Source: Murinocardiopsis flavida
Lineage (GTDB): Bacteria > Actinomycetota > Actinomycetes > Streptosporangiales > Streptosporangiaceae
Length of the DNA: 64,000 nt
Assembly: GCF_003014485.1 (NCBI RefSeq)
Contig: NZ_PYGA01000006.1
Span: 62,001 to 126,000, forward strand
Direction: 5' to 3'
The notes beneath the pieces are model-generated. The model saw only the letters and a list, made by a program, of their open reading frames with translations. It searched no databases and was not told the DNA's origin. Position 1 is the first letter of the stretch, and each line of letters starts with the position of its first letter. This document shows positions 1-7,596 of this stretch, piece by piece. A program made the position numbers and the translations under genes.

Positions 1-209
1 CCCACGTGCCGGTACAGCGACATGGGCGTGTAGCCCAGTTCCTTGGCGACCTTCGCCAGGGTCACGCCTCCCAGCCCGTCGCGGCGGGCGAGGTCGACGG
101 CCGTGCGCACGACGCGCTCGACGTCGAGTTCGGCGGGGCGGCCGAGCCGCCCGCCCACCGGCAGTCGCCATAGTCGTCCCAGCCCAGCGGGCACGTCGTC
201 CTCGACCAT
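1..209 (-). CDS. TetR/AcrR family regulator, N-terminal part (runs off the window)
   Basis: Reading leftward from an ATG at 207-209, about 69 codons are visible before the window edge. The predicted protein has a 35-residue leader and then a helix-turn-helix ending in the residues YTPMSLYRHV, which is the typical TetR recognition helix. The ligand-binding C-terminal domain lies outside the window. The gene is divergent from a DUF418 membrane protein, and the AT-rich space between them contains a palindrome (281-303), so it is probably a local repressor of itself and of that neighbour. Family call is firm; ligand unknown. Confidence 0.8.
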   Translation of the reverse strand, partial: MVEDDVPAGLGRLWRLPVGGRLGRPAELDVERVVRTAVDLARRDGLGGVTLAKVAKELGYTPMSLYRHV

Positions 210-280
210 GACTGCAAGCTACCCCGGCGTGTGCCTCGATGCCGCGCCGGAGCGGCGCAGGAACGGCACGGCCTCGTTTG

Positions 281-303
281 TATATGACATATAGTTTCAT
301 ATA
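281..303. promoter_or_regulatory. Inverted repeat, probable TetR operator
   Basis: Perfect 7-bp arms TATATGA (281-287) and TCATATA (297-303) separated by 9 bp. It lies in a very AT-rich island between the divergent TetR gene and the DUF418 gene, 40 bp upstream of the latter's GTG. Position and AT content suggest it overlaps one or both promoters. Binding by the neighbouring TetR is inference. Confidence 0.6.
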
Positions 304-343
304 TAAATTATCTGCGCGACATGCCCGTGGCACAAGGAGAACC

Positions 344-1618
344 GTGGCCGACACCCGAGACACCGCCGCCCCGCCCCCGACGCGGGGGCCCGTCCGAGGC
401 GGCGAGCGCACGCTCGCCCCCGACCTGGCGCGCGGGGCGATGCTGCTGCTCATCGCCCTGGCGCACAGCCCCACGATGTTCGTCACGGTGGCACCGGCCG
501 TCGACCTGACACCGCACGGCCTCGAACGCGCCTACAACGTCTTCATGTTCACGTTCGTGCACGCGCGGGCGCTCCCGCTGTTCGCCATCATGTTCGGCTA
601 CGGGTTGGTGCAGCTCACGCTGCGCCAGGACGCCGCGACCGGGTCGCCCGACGCGGCGCGCAGGGTGCTGCTGCGCCGCAGCGCGTGGCTGCTGGTCTTC
701 GGAGCGGTGCACGGCTGCCTGCTGTTCTCCGGCGACATCCTCGGCGCCTACGGCATCATGGGGATCGTCTTCACGCTGGTCCTGCTCCGCCGCGGCGACC
801 GGGTGCACCGCATCGCGGTCTGGTACATGGGCTTCGCCGCCGTGTACATCGCGGTCCTGGCGGCGCTGTCCGCGTGGGGCCTCGCCACCGGTTCGGGCAC
901 GGCGGCGGTGGCCACGACCCCCTTCCCCTCCGCCGAGGCCCCCGACTACCTCTCATCGGTCCTGGCCCGCCTGGGCGAGTGGCCGATGTCGACCCTGGTC
1001 CTGTCGGCGATGATCCTGACGGCGTGGCTGGGGGCATGGGCCGCGCGCCACCGCATCCTGGAGGAGCCGGCGAAGCACCGCACGCTGCTGCGGCGCAGCG
1101 CCGCGGTCGGGCTCGGCGTCTCCGTGGCGGGCGGCCTGCCGATGGGACTGATGAGCGCCGGGTGGCTGAGCGCCGACGCCGCGACCGCCGCGCTGCTCAA
1201 GCGCATGTACGAGGTGTCCGGGGTGTTCGGCGGCATCGGCTACGTCGCGCTGTTCGGCCTGATCGCCCTCGCCGTGTCGCGGGGCGGCCGCGCACCGCGG
1301 TCCAACCCCGTCGTCACCGCGCTCAGCGCGCTCGGGCAGCGCTCGATGAGCGGATACCTCTTCCAATCGGTGGCATGGCTGGTGCTTGGGGCCCCGTTCG
1401 CGCTCGACCTCGTCCGCGGGGCCGGGAGCCCGACCTTCGCCGCGGCCGGTCTGGCGGTGACCGTCTGGCTCACCACCCTCGCCTGCGCGTACCTGATGCA
1501 CCGCCGCTCCTACCGCGGGCCGGCCGAGATCCTGCTGCGGCGGCTCAGCTACGGACCTCGGCCGCGTGCCGCCGGGTCCCCGACCGCCGCGCCCTCGACC
1601 GGCGCGGACCGCGGCTGA
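344..1618 (+). CDS. DUF418 (YeiB-like) multi-pass membrane protein
   Basis: A 424-aa protein starting at GTG 344, chosen because AAGGAGA lies 5-10 nt upstream (334-340). After a short cytoplasmic N-terminus it has about ten hydrophobic segments. The C-terminal part, ending near residues LGQRSMSGYLFQS followed by a hydrophobic stretch, matches the DUF418 domain that follows the HGAxxRALPLF-type core found in YeiB proteins. The family is conserved in actinomycetes and bacilli; its biochemical role is not established, though it resembles acyltransferase-3-like membrane proteins. Divergent from a TetR gene whose operator candidate overlaps its promoter region, so expression is probably inducible. 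Confidence 0.8.
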   Translation: MADTRDTAAPPPTRGPVRGGERTLAPDLARGAMLLLIALAHSPTMFVTVAPAVDLTPHGLERAYNVFMFTFVHARALPLFAIMFGYGLVQLTLRQDAATGSPDAARRVLLRRSAWLLVFGAVHGCLLFSGDILGAYGIMGIVFTLVLLRRGDRVHRIAVWYMGFAAVYIAVLAALSAWGLATGSGTAAVATTPFPSAEAPDYLSSVLARLGEWPMSTLVLSAMILTAWLGAWAARHRILEEPAKHRTLLRRSAAVGLGVSVAGGLPMGLMSAGWLSADAATAALLKRMYEVSGVFGGIGYVALFGLIALAVSRGGRAPRSNPVVTALSALGQRSMSGYLFQSVAWLVLGAPFALDLVRGAGSPTFAAAGLAVTVWLTTLACAYLMHRRSYRGPAEILLRRLSYGPRPRAAGSPTAAPSTGADRG

Positions 1619-1642
1619 GCGGCCCGGCCACGGTCGGGCGTC

Positions 1643-2146
1643 TCAGCGCCCGGCCGGGGCCGGGGTCCGGGATTCCGCTGCCGTCCCGCGCTCCCGGCGG
1701 CGGGCCCGCAGGTGGTGGCCGACCACCGCGAGGGTCGCGGCGAGGAAGACCGCCTGCATCGCCGTCCGGGGCCACAGTTCGTCGCTGAACGCCGTGGTGA
1801 CGTCGTTGAGCGCCGCGTAGACGTTCGCGGGGAAGACCGCGACCAGCAGGCCGGCGAGCCCCGCGGCCGCCCACGGCGCGGTCCGCGTCCACAGCAGGCC
1901 GGCGGCGCCCGCGAGTTCCAGGACGCCGCTGACCGTGACCAGCAGGCCGGGCGTCGGCAGAGCGGGCGGGACCATGGCGATCAGTTCCTCGCGCAGGCCG
2001 ATGAAGTGCGCCGTGCCGGTCAGCACGAACATGGCGGCGAGGCCGCCGCGCAGTGCCACGGGCCACGGCCGCAGCCGGCGGACGCCCGCTGCGCCCAGGG
2101 CGAGCAGGATCAGGGTGACGATGACGAGGGTGTTGAGCGGAGCCAT
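1643..2146 (-). CDS. DoxX family membrane protein
   Basis: A 167-aa protein with four hydrophobic segments. The segment with residues VLTGTAHFIGLREEL followed by VPPALP and then a VSGVLELAGAAGLL helix is the standard DoxX-like signature. DoxX proteins are small membrane proteins linked in some actinobacteria to oxidant defence, but a defined reaction is not known. It is transcribed divergently from the TetR gene at 2242. A 25-bp inverted repeat starts 21 bp upstream of its ATG, so it is the likely target of that repressor. Its 3' end faces the DUF418 gene with only 24 bp between stops. Confidence 0.85.
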   Translation of the reverse strand: MAPLNTLVIVTLILLALGAAGVRRLRPWPVALRGGLAAMFVLTGTAHFIGLREELIAMVPPALPTPGLLVTVSGVLELAGAAGLLWTRTAPWAAAGLAGLLVAVFPANVYAALNDVTTAFSDELWPRTAMQAVFLAATLAVVGHHLRARRRERGTAAESRTPAPAGR

Positions 2147-2166
2147 GGCGCGTCCTTCGGTGCGAC

Positions 2167-2191
2167 GGAATCTTTACACTGACTAGATTCC
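2167..2191. promoter_or_regulatory. Inverted repeat, probable TetR operator for doxX-like gene
   Basis: Perfect 7-bp arms GGAATCT (2167-2173) and AGATTCC (2185-2191) with an 11-bp centre. The core contains TTTACACTGACTAG, close to the TTTACACTG-type half sites seen in front of several TetR-controlled genes. It sits between the divergent DoxX and TetR genes and would control both. Assignment to this TetR is inference from position. Confidence 0.6.
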
Positions 2192-2241
2192 GCCGCCCCA
2201 GCAAACTTGTCAAGGGCTAGATTGGCGCTACCCTGGTGCGC

Positions 2242-2826
2242 ATGACCTCGGACCGCCCCTACCACCACGGTGATCTGCGGGCGGCGGTGCTGGCGGCCGC
2301 CGTCGACGCCATCGCCGAGTCGGGGCCCGCGGGCATCCGCCTGCGCGACCTCGCGCGGCGGGCCGGCGTCTCGCACGCCGCACCGGCCTACCACTTCGGC
2401 GACAAGGCGGGCCTGCTCACGGCGCTCGCCGCCGAGGGGTTCGCGCTCCTCGCCGACGACCTCCAGCGCACCGGCGAGCAGACGGGGTCGTTCCACGAGG
2501 TCGGAGTCGCCTATGTGCGCTTCGCCATCGGGCACCCCGCGCATTTCGCCGTCATGTTCCAGCCCGACCTGTACCACCCCGACGACCCCGGCCTGCTGGC
2601 GGCGCGCGCCCGCGCCGACAGCGCGCTCAGCAGCGGGATCGACGCCCTGTCCGACCGGCAGGCCGGGCCCGACCCCGGTGTCGCGGGCACCGCCGCCTGG
2701 TCGCTCGTCCACGGGTTCGCCACCCTGTGGCTCACCGGCGCCCTGCCCGGGACGTCCGGAGCGCGCTCCGGCGACGACCCCGAGGCGGTCGCCCGCGCAG
2801 TGGTCGACCTGCTGTTCCGCGCCTGA
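2242..2826 (+). CDS. TetR/AcrR family transcriptional regulator (WHG-type C-terminus likely)
   Basis: A 194-aa protein from ATG 2242; an in-frame GTG at 2236 is the alternative and neither has a clear Shine-Dalgarno. The N-terminus (PYHHGDLRAAVLAAAVDAI) and the helix-turn-helix ending YHFGDKAGLLTAL at about residues 45-60 are classic TetR. The C-terminal half resembles the WHG domain of regulators that often sit next to DoxX or reductase genes. It is divergent from the DoxX gene with an inverted repeat (2167-2191) between them, suggesting autoregulation and DoxX control. Ligand unknown. Confidence 0.85.
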   Translation: MTSDRPYHHGDLRAAVLAAAVDAIAESGPAGIRLRDLARRAGVSHAAPAYHFGDKAGLLTALAAEGFALLADDLQRTGEQTGSFHEVGVAYVRFAIGHPAHFAVMFQPDLYHPDDPGLLAARARADSALSSGIDALSDRQAGPDPGVAGTAAWSLVHGFATLWLTGALPGTSGARSGDDPEAVARAVVDLLFRA

Positions 2827-2901
2827 CCTCGCCCGGCGGGAAGGGCGCACCGCCCGCCGGGCGCGCGGTCCGGCGAGCCGTCGGTCAGCCCAGCCGTCGG
2901 G

Positions 2902-3825
2902 TCAGCCGTCGGCGATGACCGCTTCGAGGTGGGCGAGCGCGGCGTCGACCCTAGCCGGGTCGGCGAAGAACGGGTCGTCGGGCACCGGCAGGGACGATGC
3001 CAGCGCCCAGCCGCGGCCGCGGGCCCACGTCGCGTCGTCGGCACCGACCGCCGCACGGAAGGTGCCGCGCGCCTCGGCGGGCAGGAACTTCCACGCGGGC
3101 AGCAGGTCGCACGCCGGGTCGCCCACGGCGAGCGTGCCGAAGTCGATGACGCCGCTCAACCTGCCGTCGACAGCGAGGAGGTTGCCGGTCGCGAGGTCGC
3201 CGTGCAGCCACACCGGCGGGCCGTCCCACGCCGGTGCCGCCAGCGCCGCCTCCCACGCCGCCGTGACCGCGTCGGTGTCGACCATGCCCTTGAGCTTGGC
3301 GATCTTGGGGCGGACGCGGGCCTCCGCCGCGAGCGAGTCGCGCTCGTCGCCCATGGGCACGCCCCGGAAGGCGTTGCTCCGCCGGGGACCGGGCCCGCCG
3401 GTGGGGTCGGCCCGCTGCAAGGCGGTGATGAACCCGGCAAGGTCGACCGCTGCCTGCTCGGGGTCTGCGAGCCCGTCGGTGGTGGCGGTCTCGCCGTCCA
3501 ACCACCGGTAGACCGACCACGGGAACGGGTAGCCCTCGCCCGGCCGGCCCATCGCGAGCGGTTCGGGAACGGGCAGCGGCAGGAGCGGTGCGAGCCGCGG
3601 CAGCCACTCCTGCTCCCGCTCCACCTGCCCGACCCACTGCGCGAAGCGCGGCAGCCGCACGCTCAGGTCGGCGCCCAGCCGGAAGGTCGCGTTGTCCATC
3701 CCTGACAGCGGCACCGGCGCGATGGGCAGCTCCGCCCATTGCGGGAACTGCGCGGCGAGCAGCCGGCGGACGAGGTCCGTGCCGACCTCGACGGCGGGAT
3801 CGTCGTCGGATTCGCCTGTGGACAT
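2902..3825 (-). CDS. Aminoglycoside phosphotransferase (APH)-family kinase
   Basis: A 307-aa protein starting at ATG 3823-3825, preceded by GGGAGGAAGAG. It carries the kinase-like fold motifs: catalytic loop HGD (208-210) with Asn215 (HGDLATGN) and the metal-binding IDFG (Asp228 in VIDFG). The N-lobe includes a nucleotide-binding region with RLPR at 57-60. Members phosphorylate hydroxyl groups on aminoglycosides, macrolides, choline or sugars; nothing here fixes the substrate, and the location next to an exporter regulator is suggestive but weak evidence for drug resistance. It is divergent from the TetR gene at 3981. Confidence 0.85.
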   Translation of the reverse strand: MSTGESDDDPAVEVGTDLVRRLLAAQFPQWAELPIAPVPLSGMDNATFRLGADLSVRLPRFAQWVGQVEREQEWLPRLAPLLPLPVPEPLAMGRPGEGYPFPWSVYRWLDGETATTDGLADPEQAAVDLAGFITALQRADPTGGPGPRRSNAFRGVPMGDERDSLAAEARVRPKIAKLKGMVDTDAVTAAWEAALAAPAWDGPPVWLHGDLATGNLLAVDGRLSGVIDFGTLAVGDPACDLLPAWKFLPAEARGTFRAAVGADDATWARGRGWALASSLPVPDDPFFADPARVDAALAHLEAVIADG

Positions 3826-3953
3826 GGGTCTCTTCCTCCCGTGGGCAACGAGGCCCCATCCCACCGCGGGGGCCGCCCGATGTCCATCGAATTACCCGGC
3901 GGCGGCCTGCCGCACGTGGCGCCGCCGACCGTCCGGTGCGCCCGAACCGCCTC

Positions 3954-3969
3954 TATCACAGCTGTGATA
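3954..3969. promoter_or_regulatory. Perfect 16-bp palindrome, probable TetR operator, overlapping a -10 element
   Basis: TATCACAGCTGTGATA is a perfect palindrome ending 11 bp before the ATG of the TetR gene at 3981. The sequence GATAAT (3966-3971), a good -10, overlaps its right edge and would place the transcript start within a few bases of the start codon, so the mRNA may be leaderless or nearly so. Occupancy would block that promoter. Autoregulation is inference. Confidence 0.65.
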
Positions 3970-3980
3970 ATCTCGGCTTC

Positions 3981-4577
3981 ATGCCGAACAGCACCGACGG
4001 GCGCGACACCGCACGCCTGCGGATCCTCGACGCCGTGTTCCGGCTGGTGGAGCGCAACGGGGTCGCCGAAGCGTCGCTGCGCAAGGTCGCCGCCGAGTCC
4101 GGCATCAACATCGGGTCAGTGCGGCACTACTTCGGCAGCCACGAGGCGCTCATGGCGGCCGCCGCCACCGAGATCGGCGCGCGGATGGACCGCCGCGCCG
4201 ACCCCGCGTCCATGCGTCCCGTCCGGCCCGGCGACACCGCGGGCCGCCGCGCACTGCTCCAGCAGGTGGCCGACTCCGTGCTCCCCGCCGAGCCCGAGGG
4301 CGGCACGGAACTCCTCGTGCTGGGCGAGTTCGTCGCGGCCGCGCGGATCCGCCCCGAGTTCCGGCCGCTCGCCGAACGCATGGGACGCGACCTGCGCGCG
4401 CTCGTCCGCGACGCCCTGCGCCTCGCGGGGGTACCGGACACCGAGGTGCAGACGGAGCACTTCGTGGGGCTCCTCATCGGCCTGTCCTTCGAGCTGGTCT
4501 ACCCGCACGGGTCGACCGGGTCGCCGGCACCGCGGGACGTCGTCCGCCACCACATCGCGGCGCTCGTCCCCGGGTAG
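3981..4577 (+). CDS. TetR/AcrR family transcriptional regulator of the adjacent MFS exporter
   Basis: A 198-aa protein from ATG 3981. Residues 12-58 form a TetR helix-turn-helix (LRKVAAESGINIGSVRHYFGSHEALM). The remainder is an all-helical ligand-binding domain with no family-specific signature that I recognise. The gene is followed after 77 bp by an MFS transporter on the same strand, a common repressor-efflux pump layout, and preceded by a perfect palindrome at 3954-3969. The likely role is drug- or metabolite-responsive repression of itself and the exporter. Confidence 0.85.
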   Translation: MPNSTDGRDTARLRILDAVFRLVERNGVAEASLRKVAAESGINIGSVRHYFGSHEALMAAAATEIGARMDRRADPASMRPVRPGDTAGRRALLQQVADSVLPAEPEGGTELLVLGEFVAAARIRPEFRPLAERMGRDLRALVRDALRLAGVPDTEVQTEHFVGLLIGLSFELVYPHGSTGSPAPRDVVRHHIAALVPG

Positions 4578-4654
4578 CGCACACCGCCCTTCCCCCGCAC
4601 CCCGTCCTACGCGTGCCCCGGCACGCCGGACCCCGATTCCAGGAGGGCACCACC

Positions 4655-5857
4655 GTGCCTGGATGGCTTCTCGCGCTCGCCGCCGGAGCGCTCGTGTTCT
4701 ACACCGACGACTACGTGATCGCCGGCGTCATCCCCGAACTCGCCGCCGAACTGCGCGTCAGCACCGCCGCGGCGGGGCAGCTTGTGACCGTCTTCTCCCT
4801 CACGGTCGCCGCCGCCGCGCCGGTCGCGGCGGTCCTCACGGCCCGGATGCGCCGGCGGACCGTGCTGACCTGGGCCGCCGTCGTGTTCACCGCGGCGAAC
4901 GCCCTGGCCGCCGTGACGCCCGGCTTCGAGGTCCTGCTGGGCCTGCGCGTCCTCGCGGCGCTGGCGGCGGCGTCGGCGACGCCGGCCCTGTTCAGCTCGG
5001 CGGCGCAGCTCGCCCCGCCGGGGCAGATCGGCCGCCACGTCGCGGTCGTGGCGTTCGGCGTGACGGGCGCGATCGCCGTGGGCGTCCCCGCCGGGACGTG
5101 GATCGGCGGGGCGCTGGGCTGGCGGGCGACGTTCGCGGTGATGGCCGCGGCCGGGGCGCTGGCCGCGGTCGGGTTCGCGACGCAGATTCCCCGCCGGGCC
5201 GGCGCAGGAGCGGCCCTCGGCCTGCGGGCGCAGGTTGCCATCGTGCTCCGCCCCGCGATCTCGCTGGGCCTGGCCGCGAACCTGGTCCTGATGCTCGGCT
5301 CGATGATGCTGCTGACTTACTTGGCGCCCTTCGCGTCGGCGCTCGCCTCGACCGGGACGGGCGGCCGCGGCGTGCTGTTCGCGATCGCGGGCATCGCCGG
5401 GATGGCCGGCATCTGGGCGGGCGGCCTCGCGACCGACCGGTGGGGGCCGGACCGCACCCTCGTCATCGGGGTCGCGGCGTTCGTCGCGGCCATGGCCGCG
5501 CTGGCGCTGCTGTGGCCGCTGCGTCCGGTCCCCATAGCGGTCCTGGTGCCGATCGTGGCCGTGTGGGGCGCCGCCGCGTTCTGGAACTCCCCCGCCGTGC
5601 AGGCGCGGCTGCACCTGCTGGCCGGGCACGCGTCGGCGCAGGCGCTGGCGGTGAACACCTCGGGGACCTATCTGGGGGTCGCCGCGGGCGGCGCCGTCGG
5701 TGGGGTGGTGCTCGCTCACGGGGGGATGGCGCTGCTGCCGGTCGTCGCGGGCGGCGCGGGGCTGGCCGCTGTCGGGCTGTTCGTGCTCGCGGCGTCGCGC
5801 ACGGCGACGCCGCAGCCCGAAGACGCAGGTCACGGCGTCGACCGCCGAGACGACTGA
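4655..5857 (+). CDS. MFS transporter, DHA1 (AraJ/YdhP-like) exporter
   Basis: A 400-aa protein with about 12 transmembrane segments, the usual length for a 12-TM DHA1 transporter. GTG 4655 is chosen as start because AGGAGGG lies at 4641-4647. The N-terminus (ALVFYTDDYVIAGVIPELAAEL) has the early acidic residues and the VIPELA motif typical of AraJ/YdhP sugar- or drug-efflux proteins (compare FxxGxxLPxIA). A LTARMRRRTVLTW segment corresponds to the cytoplasmic loop between TM2 and TM3. Located in the inner membrane; proton antiport is expected for the family. Substrate unknown. Confidence 0.85.
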   Translation: MPGWLLALAAGALVFYTDDYVIAGVIPELAAELRVSTAAAGQLVTVFSLTVAAAAPVAAVLTARMRRRTVLTWAAVVFTAANALAAVTPGFEVLLGLRVLAALAAASATPALFSSAAQLAPPGQIGRHVAVVAFGVTGAIAVGVPAGTWIGGALGWRATFAVMAAAGALAAVGFATQIPRRAGAGAALGLRAQVAIVLRPAISLGLAANLVLMLGSMMLLTYLAPFASALASTGTGGRGVLFAIAGIAGMAGIWAGGLATDRWGPDRTLVIGVAAFVAAMAALALLWPLRPVPIAVLVPIVAVWGAAAFWNSPAVQARLHLLAGHASAQALAVNTSGTYLGVAAGGAVGGVVLAHGGMALLPVVAGGAGLAAVGLFVLAASRTATPQPEDAGHGVDRRDD

Positions 5858-5937
5858 AGATCAACGAAGGAACTTCGGAGAGGACGGAACCGCCCCGGCA
5901 CCCCTGGCGTCGGAGGTGCCTGAGAGCAGGGCGCCGA

Positions 5938-5950
5938 GTGAACCGTTCAC
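5938..5950. promoter_or_regulatory. Small perfect inverted repeat in AT-rich leader
   Basis: GTGAACCGTTCAC has 6-bp arms around one base. It stands at the start of a notably AT-rich stretch (5950-6080) that precedes the lipoprotein gene at 6081 and presumably holds its promoter. No dedicated regulator is adjacent. Operator function is only a possibility. Confidence 0.3.
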
Positions 5951-6080
5951 CGATCGAAAAAACGATTTACGCGTATCGATTGGCAGAAAAACGGTCGGCA
6001 CCGGCCCAACTGTTCGAATAGTGGCACACAGGTGCTAGGTTCGTCCGAATCCACCGAGAAAATGCACAATGGAGTCTTCT

Positions 6081-6599
6081 ATGTCCAAATCGATTAATTC
6101 GCGGCGCTTCCTCTTCGGGTTTCTGCTCGCGGGCTCCATGGTGGCCCTCACCGGTTGCGGTGCGATCGCCGATGCCGTCGACGAGGCCGCGAAGGAGGCC
6201 GAAGCGGAGTCCTCGCCGTCCGCGTCGCCCGGCGAGCAGAGCACCGACGTGCACGAGATCAAGGTCGGCGACTGCATGAACGACCAGTCGGTCGAAGAGC
6301 AGGTCACCGAGCTTCCCATCGTGCCGTGCGAAAAGCCCCACGACTCGGAGGTCTTCGCGAACGGCGAATCGGCCTCGCCCGAGTGGCCGGGCGAGGAGGC
6401 CCTCTCCACCGAGGCCGACGAGCTCTGCGAATCCAAGTTCGCCGACTTCGTCGGGATCTCCTACGACGAGTCGTCGCTCACCATCGGCTCCTACAACCCC
6501 AGCAAGGAGTCCTGGGCCGACGGCGACCGGCGGATCGACTGCATGATCGGCGACGCCAACGGGCAGGTCACCGGGTCCCTGAAGGGCTCGGCACGGTAG
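6081..6599 (+). CDS. Secreted lipoprotein, Septum-formation (PF13845-like) family
   Basis: A 172-aa protein. ATG 6081 is preferred over the in-frame ATG at 6069 because GGAG (6071-6074) is correctly spaced only for 6081. A signal peptide ends in the lipobox LTGC (Cys26), so the protein is expected to be a membrane-anchored lipoprotein. The mature part has a Ser/Glu/Ala-rich linker and then a domain with KVGDCMND, PCEKPHDSEVFA, and two further Cys, the pattern of the actinobacterial septum-formation/DUF4190-associated domain in which the Cys pairs probably form disulfides. Function is not known despite the family name. Monocistronic by context. Confidence 0.75.
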   Translation: MSKSINSRRFLFGFLLAGSMVALTGCGAIADAVDEAAKEAEAESSPSASPGEQSTDVHEIKVGDCMNDQSVEEQVTELPIVPCEKPHDSEVFANGESASPEWPGEEALSTEADELCESKFADFVGISYDESSLTIGSYNPSKESWADGDRRIDCMIGDANGQVTGSLKGSAR

Positions 6600-7029
6600 C
6601 GCCGCCGCCCCCGGCCACCGCTCCGGCGCGCGCCCCGCGGGAGTGGTGGCCGACCGCCCGTCGGCGCGGCGGTCCGGACCGGAGGACGCGGGACCGGCCG
6701 CCCCGCCCCTCTCCGGCCCTGAGGTCGGCCGAGTCGGCGGAATCCGCCCCCATTTGCCGCAGTTCGTCCCTGCGGATCCTGCCCGAAACCGTCCCCGGAG
6801 GGCACCGTCCTCGGCGGACGCGGAAATTCGCGGCACCGGCTCCCTGAAAAGGACGCGCGATTCCCGCGCGCATGGCCGAACCGCGCGAACCGACGTGCGG
6901 CAATCGGACCATCGGGCCGCCATGATCGCGGCCGCCGGACCGCCGATGGCCGCTGCCTGCCGGAGCCGGCGGCGATGCGGCGCGCACCGGGGGCGCCGGT
7001 ACGGCGTCCAACCGTGCGCACGGTCAAAT
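6600..7029. other. Intergenic region without a recognisable gene
   Basis: About 430 bp between the lipoprotein stop and the PadR operators. Several open frames cross it, but they are rich in Arg/Pro/Ala/Gly, have no ribosome-binding site and no domain, and look like high-GC artefacts. I see no RNA gene. The extreme 3' end turns abruptly AT-rich (7024-7060), where the PadR operators lie. Confidence 0.5.
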
Positions 7030-7060
7030 ATATGCATCCGCATATATATGCGCTAGCATA
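7030..7060. promoter_or_regulatory. Two adjacent palindromes, probable PadR operators
   Basis: Site 1 (7030-7045) has arms ATATGC and GCATAT around ATCC. Site 2 (7047-7060) has arms TATGC and GCATA around GCTA. Both match the ATGC-n4-GCAT style of PadR operators and their centres are 16 bp apart, ending 5 bp before the PadR start codon. Such tandem dyads on this spacing suggest cooperative binding of two PadR dimers over the core promoter. No Shine-Dalgarno can fit between site 2 and the ATG, consistent with a leaderless transcript. Confidence 0.7.
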
Positions 7061-7065
7061 CGCTC

Positions 7066-7596
7066 ATGTCGCTACGGCACGCCATTCTCGGGATCCTGTC
7101 CATCCAGCCGATGAGCGGCTACGAGCTGAAGAAGGTCATCGACGAAAGCGTCGGCCACTTCTGGACGGCCGACCAGTCGCAGGTGTACCGCACGCTGGCC
7201 GGCCTGGTGGCGGACGGCCTCGCGGCCCGCCGCACCGTGGTCCAGGAGGAGCGGCCCAACCTGCACCTGCACAGCGCGACCGGCCCCGGGCTGGCCGAAC
7301 TGGACCGGTGGCTGGCATCGCCGCTGCCGTCGCAGCCGACCCGCGAACCCTTCCTCGCCCGGCTCTTCTTCGCCGACCGGATGCCGCCGGAGGAGATCAC
7401 GGAACTGCTCGACACCCGCCGGCGGGACGTCCGCGCGCAGCTGGCGGCCCTGGAGGCGATCGCCGTCCCGGCGGAGTCCGCCGAGACCGGGCAGGTCCTC
7501 CGGCTGGCCACCCTCGCCTACGGCATCGCCCACGCCAAGGCCGAACTCGACTGGCTCGACGACACCCGACGACGCCTGGAGCGGAGCACCCCATGA
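7066..7596 (+). CDS. PadR family transcriptional regulator
   Basis: A 176-aa PadR protein. The N-terminal winged helix begins SLRHAILGILSIQPMSGYELKKVI and continues with SQVYRTLAGLVADGLA and a wing (EERPNLHLHSATGPGLAELDRWL), all diagnostic of the family. The C-terminal 90 residues are a helical dimerisation domain (Vir_act_alpha_C type). Its stop codon overlaps the start of the serine hydrolase gene (ATGA at 7593-7596), so the two are translationally coupled and probably functionally linked. Two palindromes immediately upstream (7030-7060) suggest strong autoregulation. Confidence 0.9.
   Translation: MSLRHAILGILSIQPMSGYELKKVIDESVGHFWTADQSQVYRTLAGLVADGLAARRTVVQEERPNLHLHSATGPGLAELDRWLASPLPSQPTREPFLARLFFADRMPPEEITELLDTRRRDVRAQLAALEAIAVPAESAETGQVLRLATLAYGIAHAKAELDWLDDTRRRLERSTP

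Noticed and set aside
7030-7060. Considered as a transposon end or attachment site
   Set aside because: The two dyads match PadR operator spacing and sit directly before a padR gene, with no integrase or transposase nearby.
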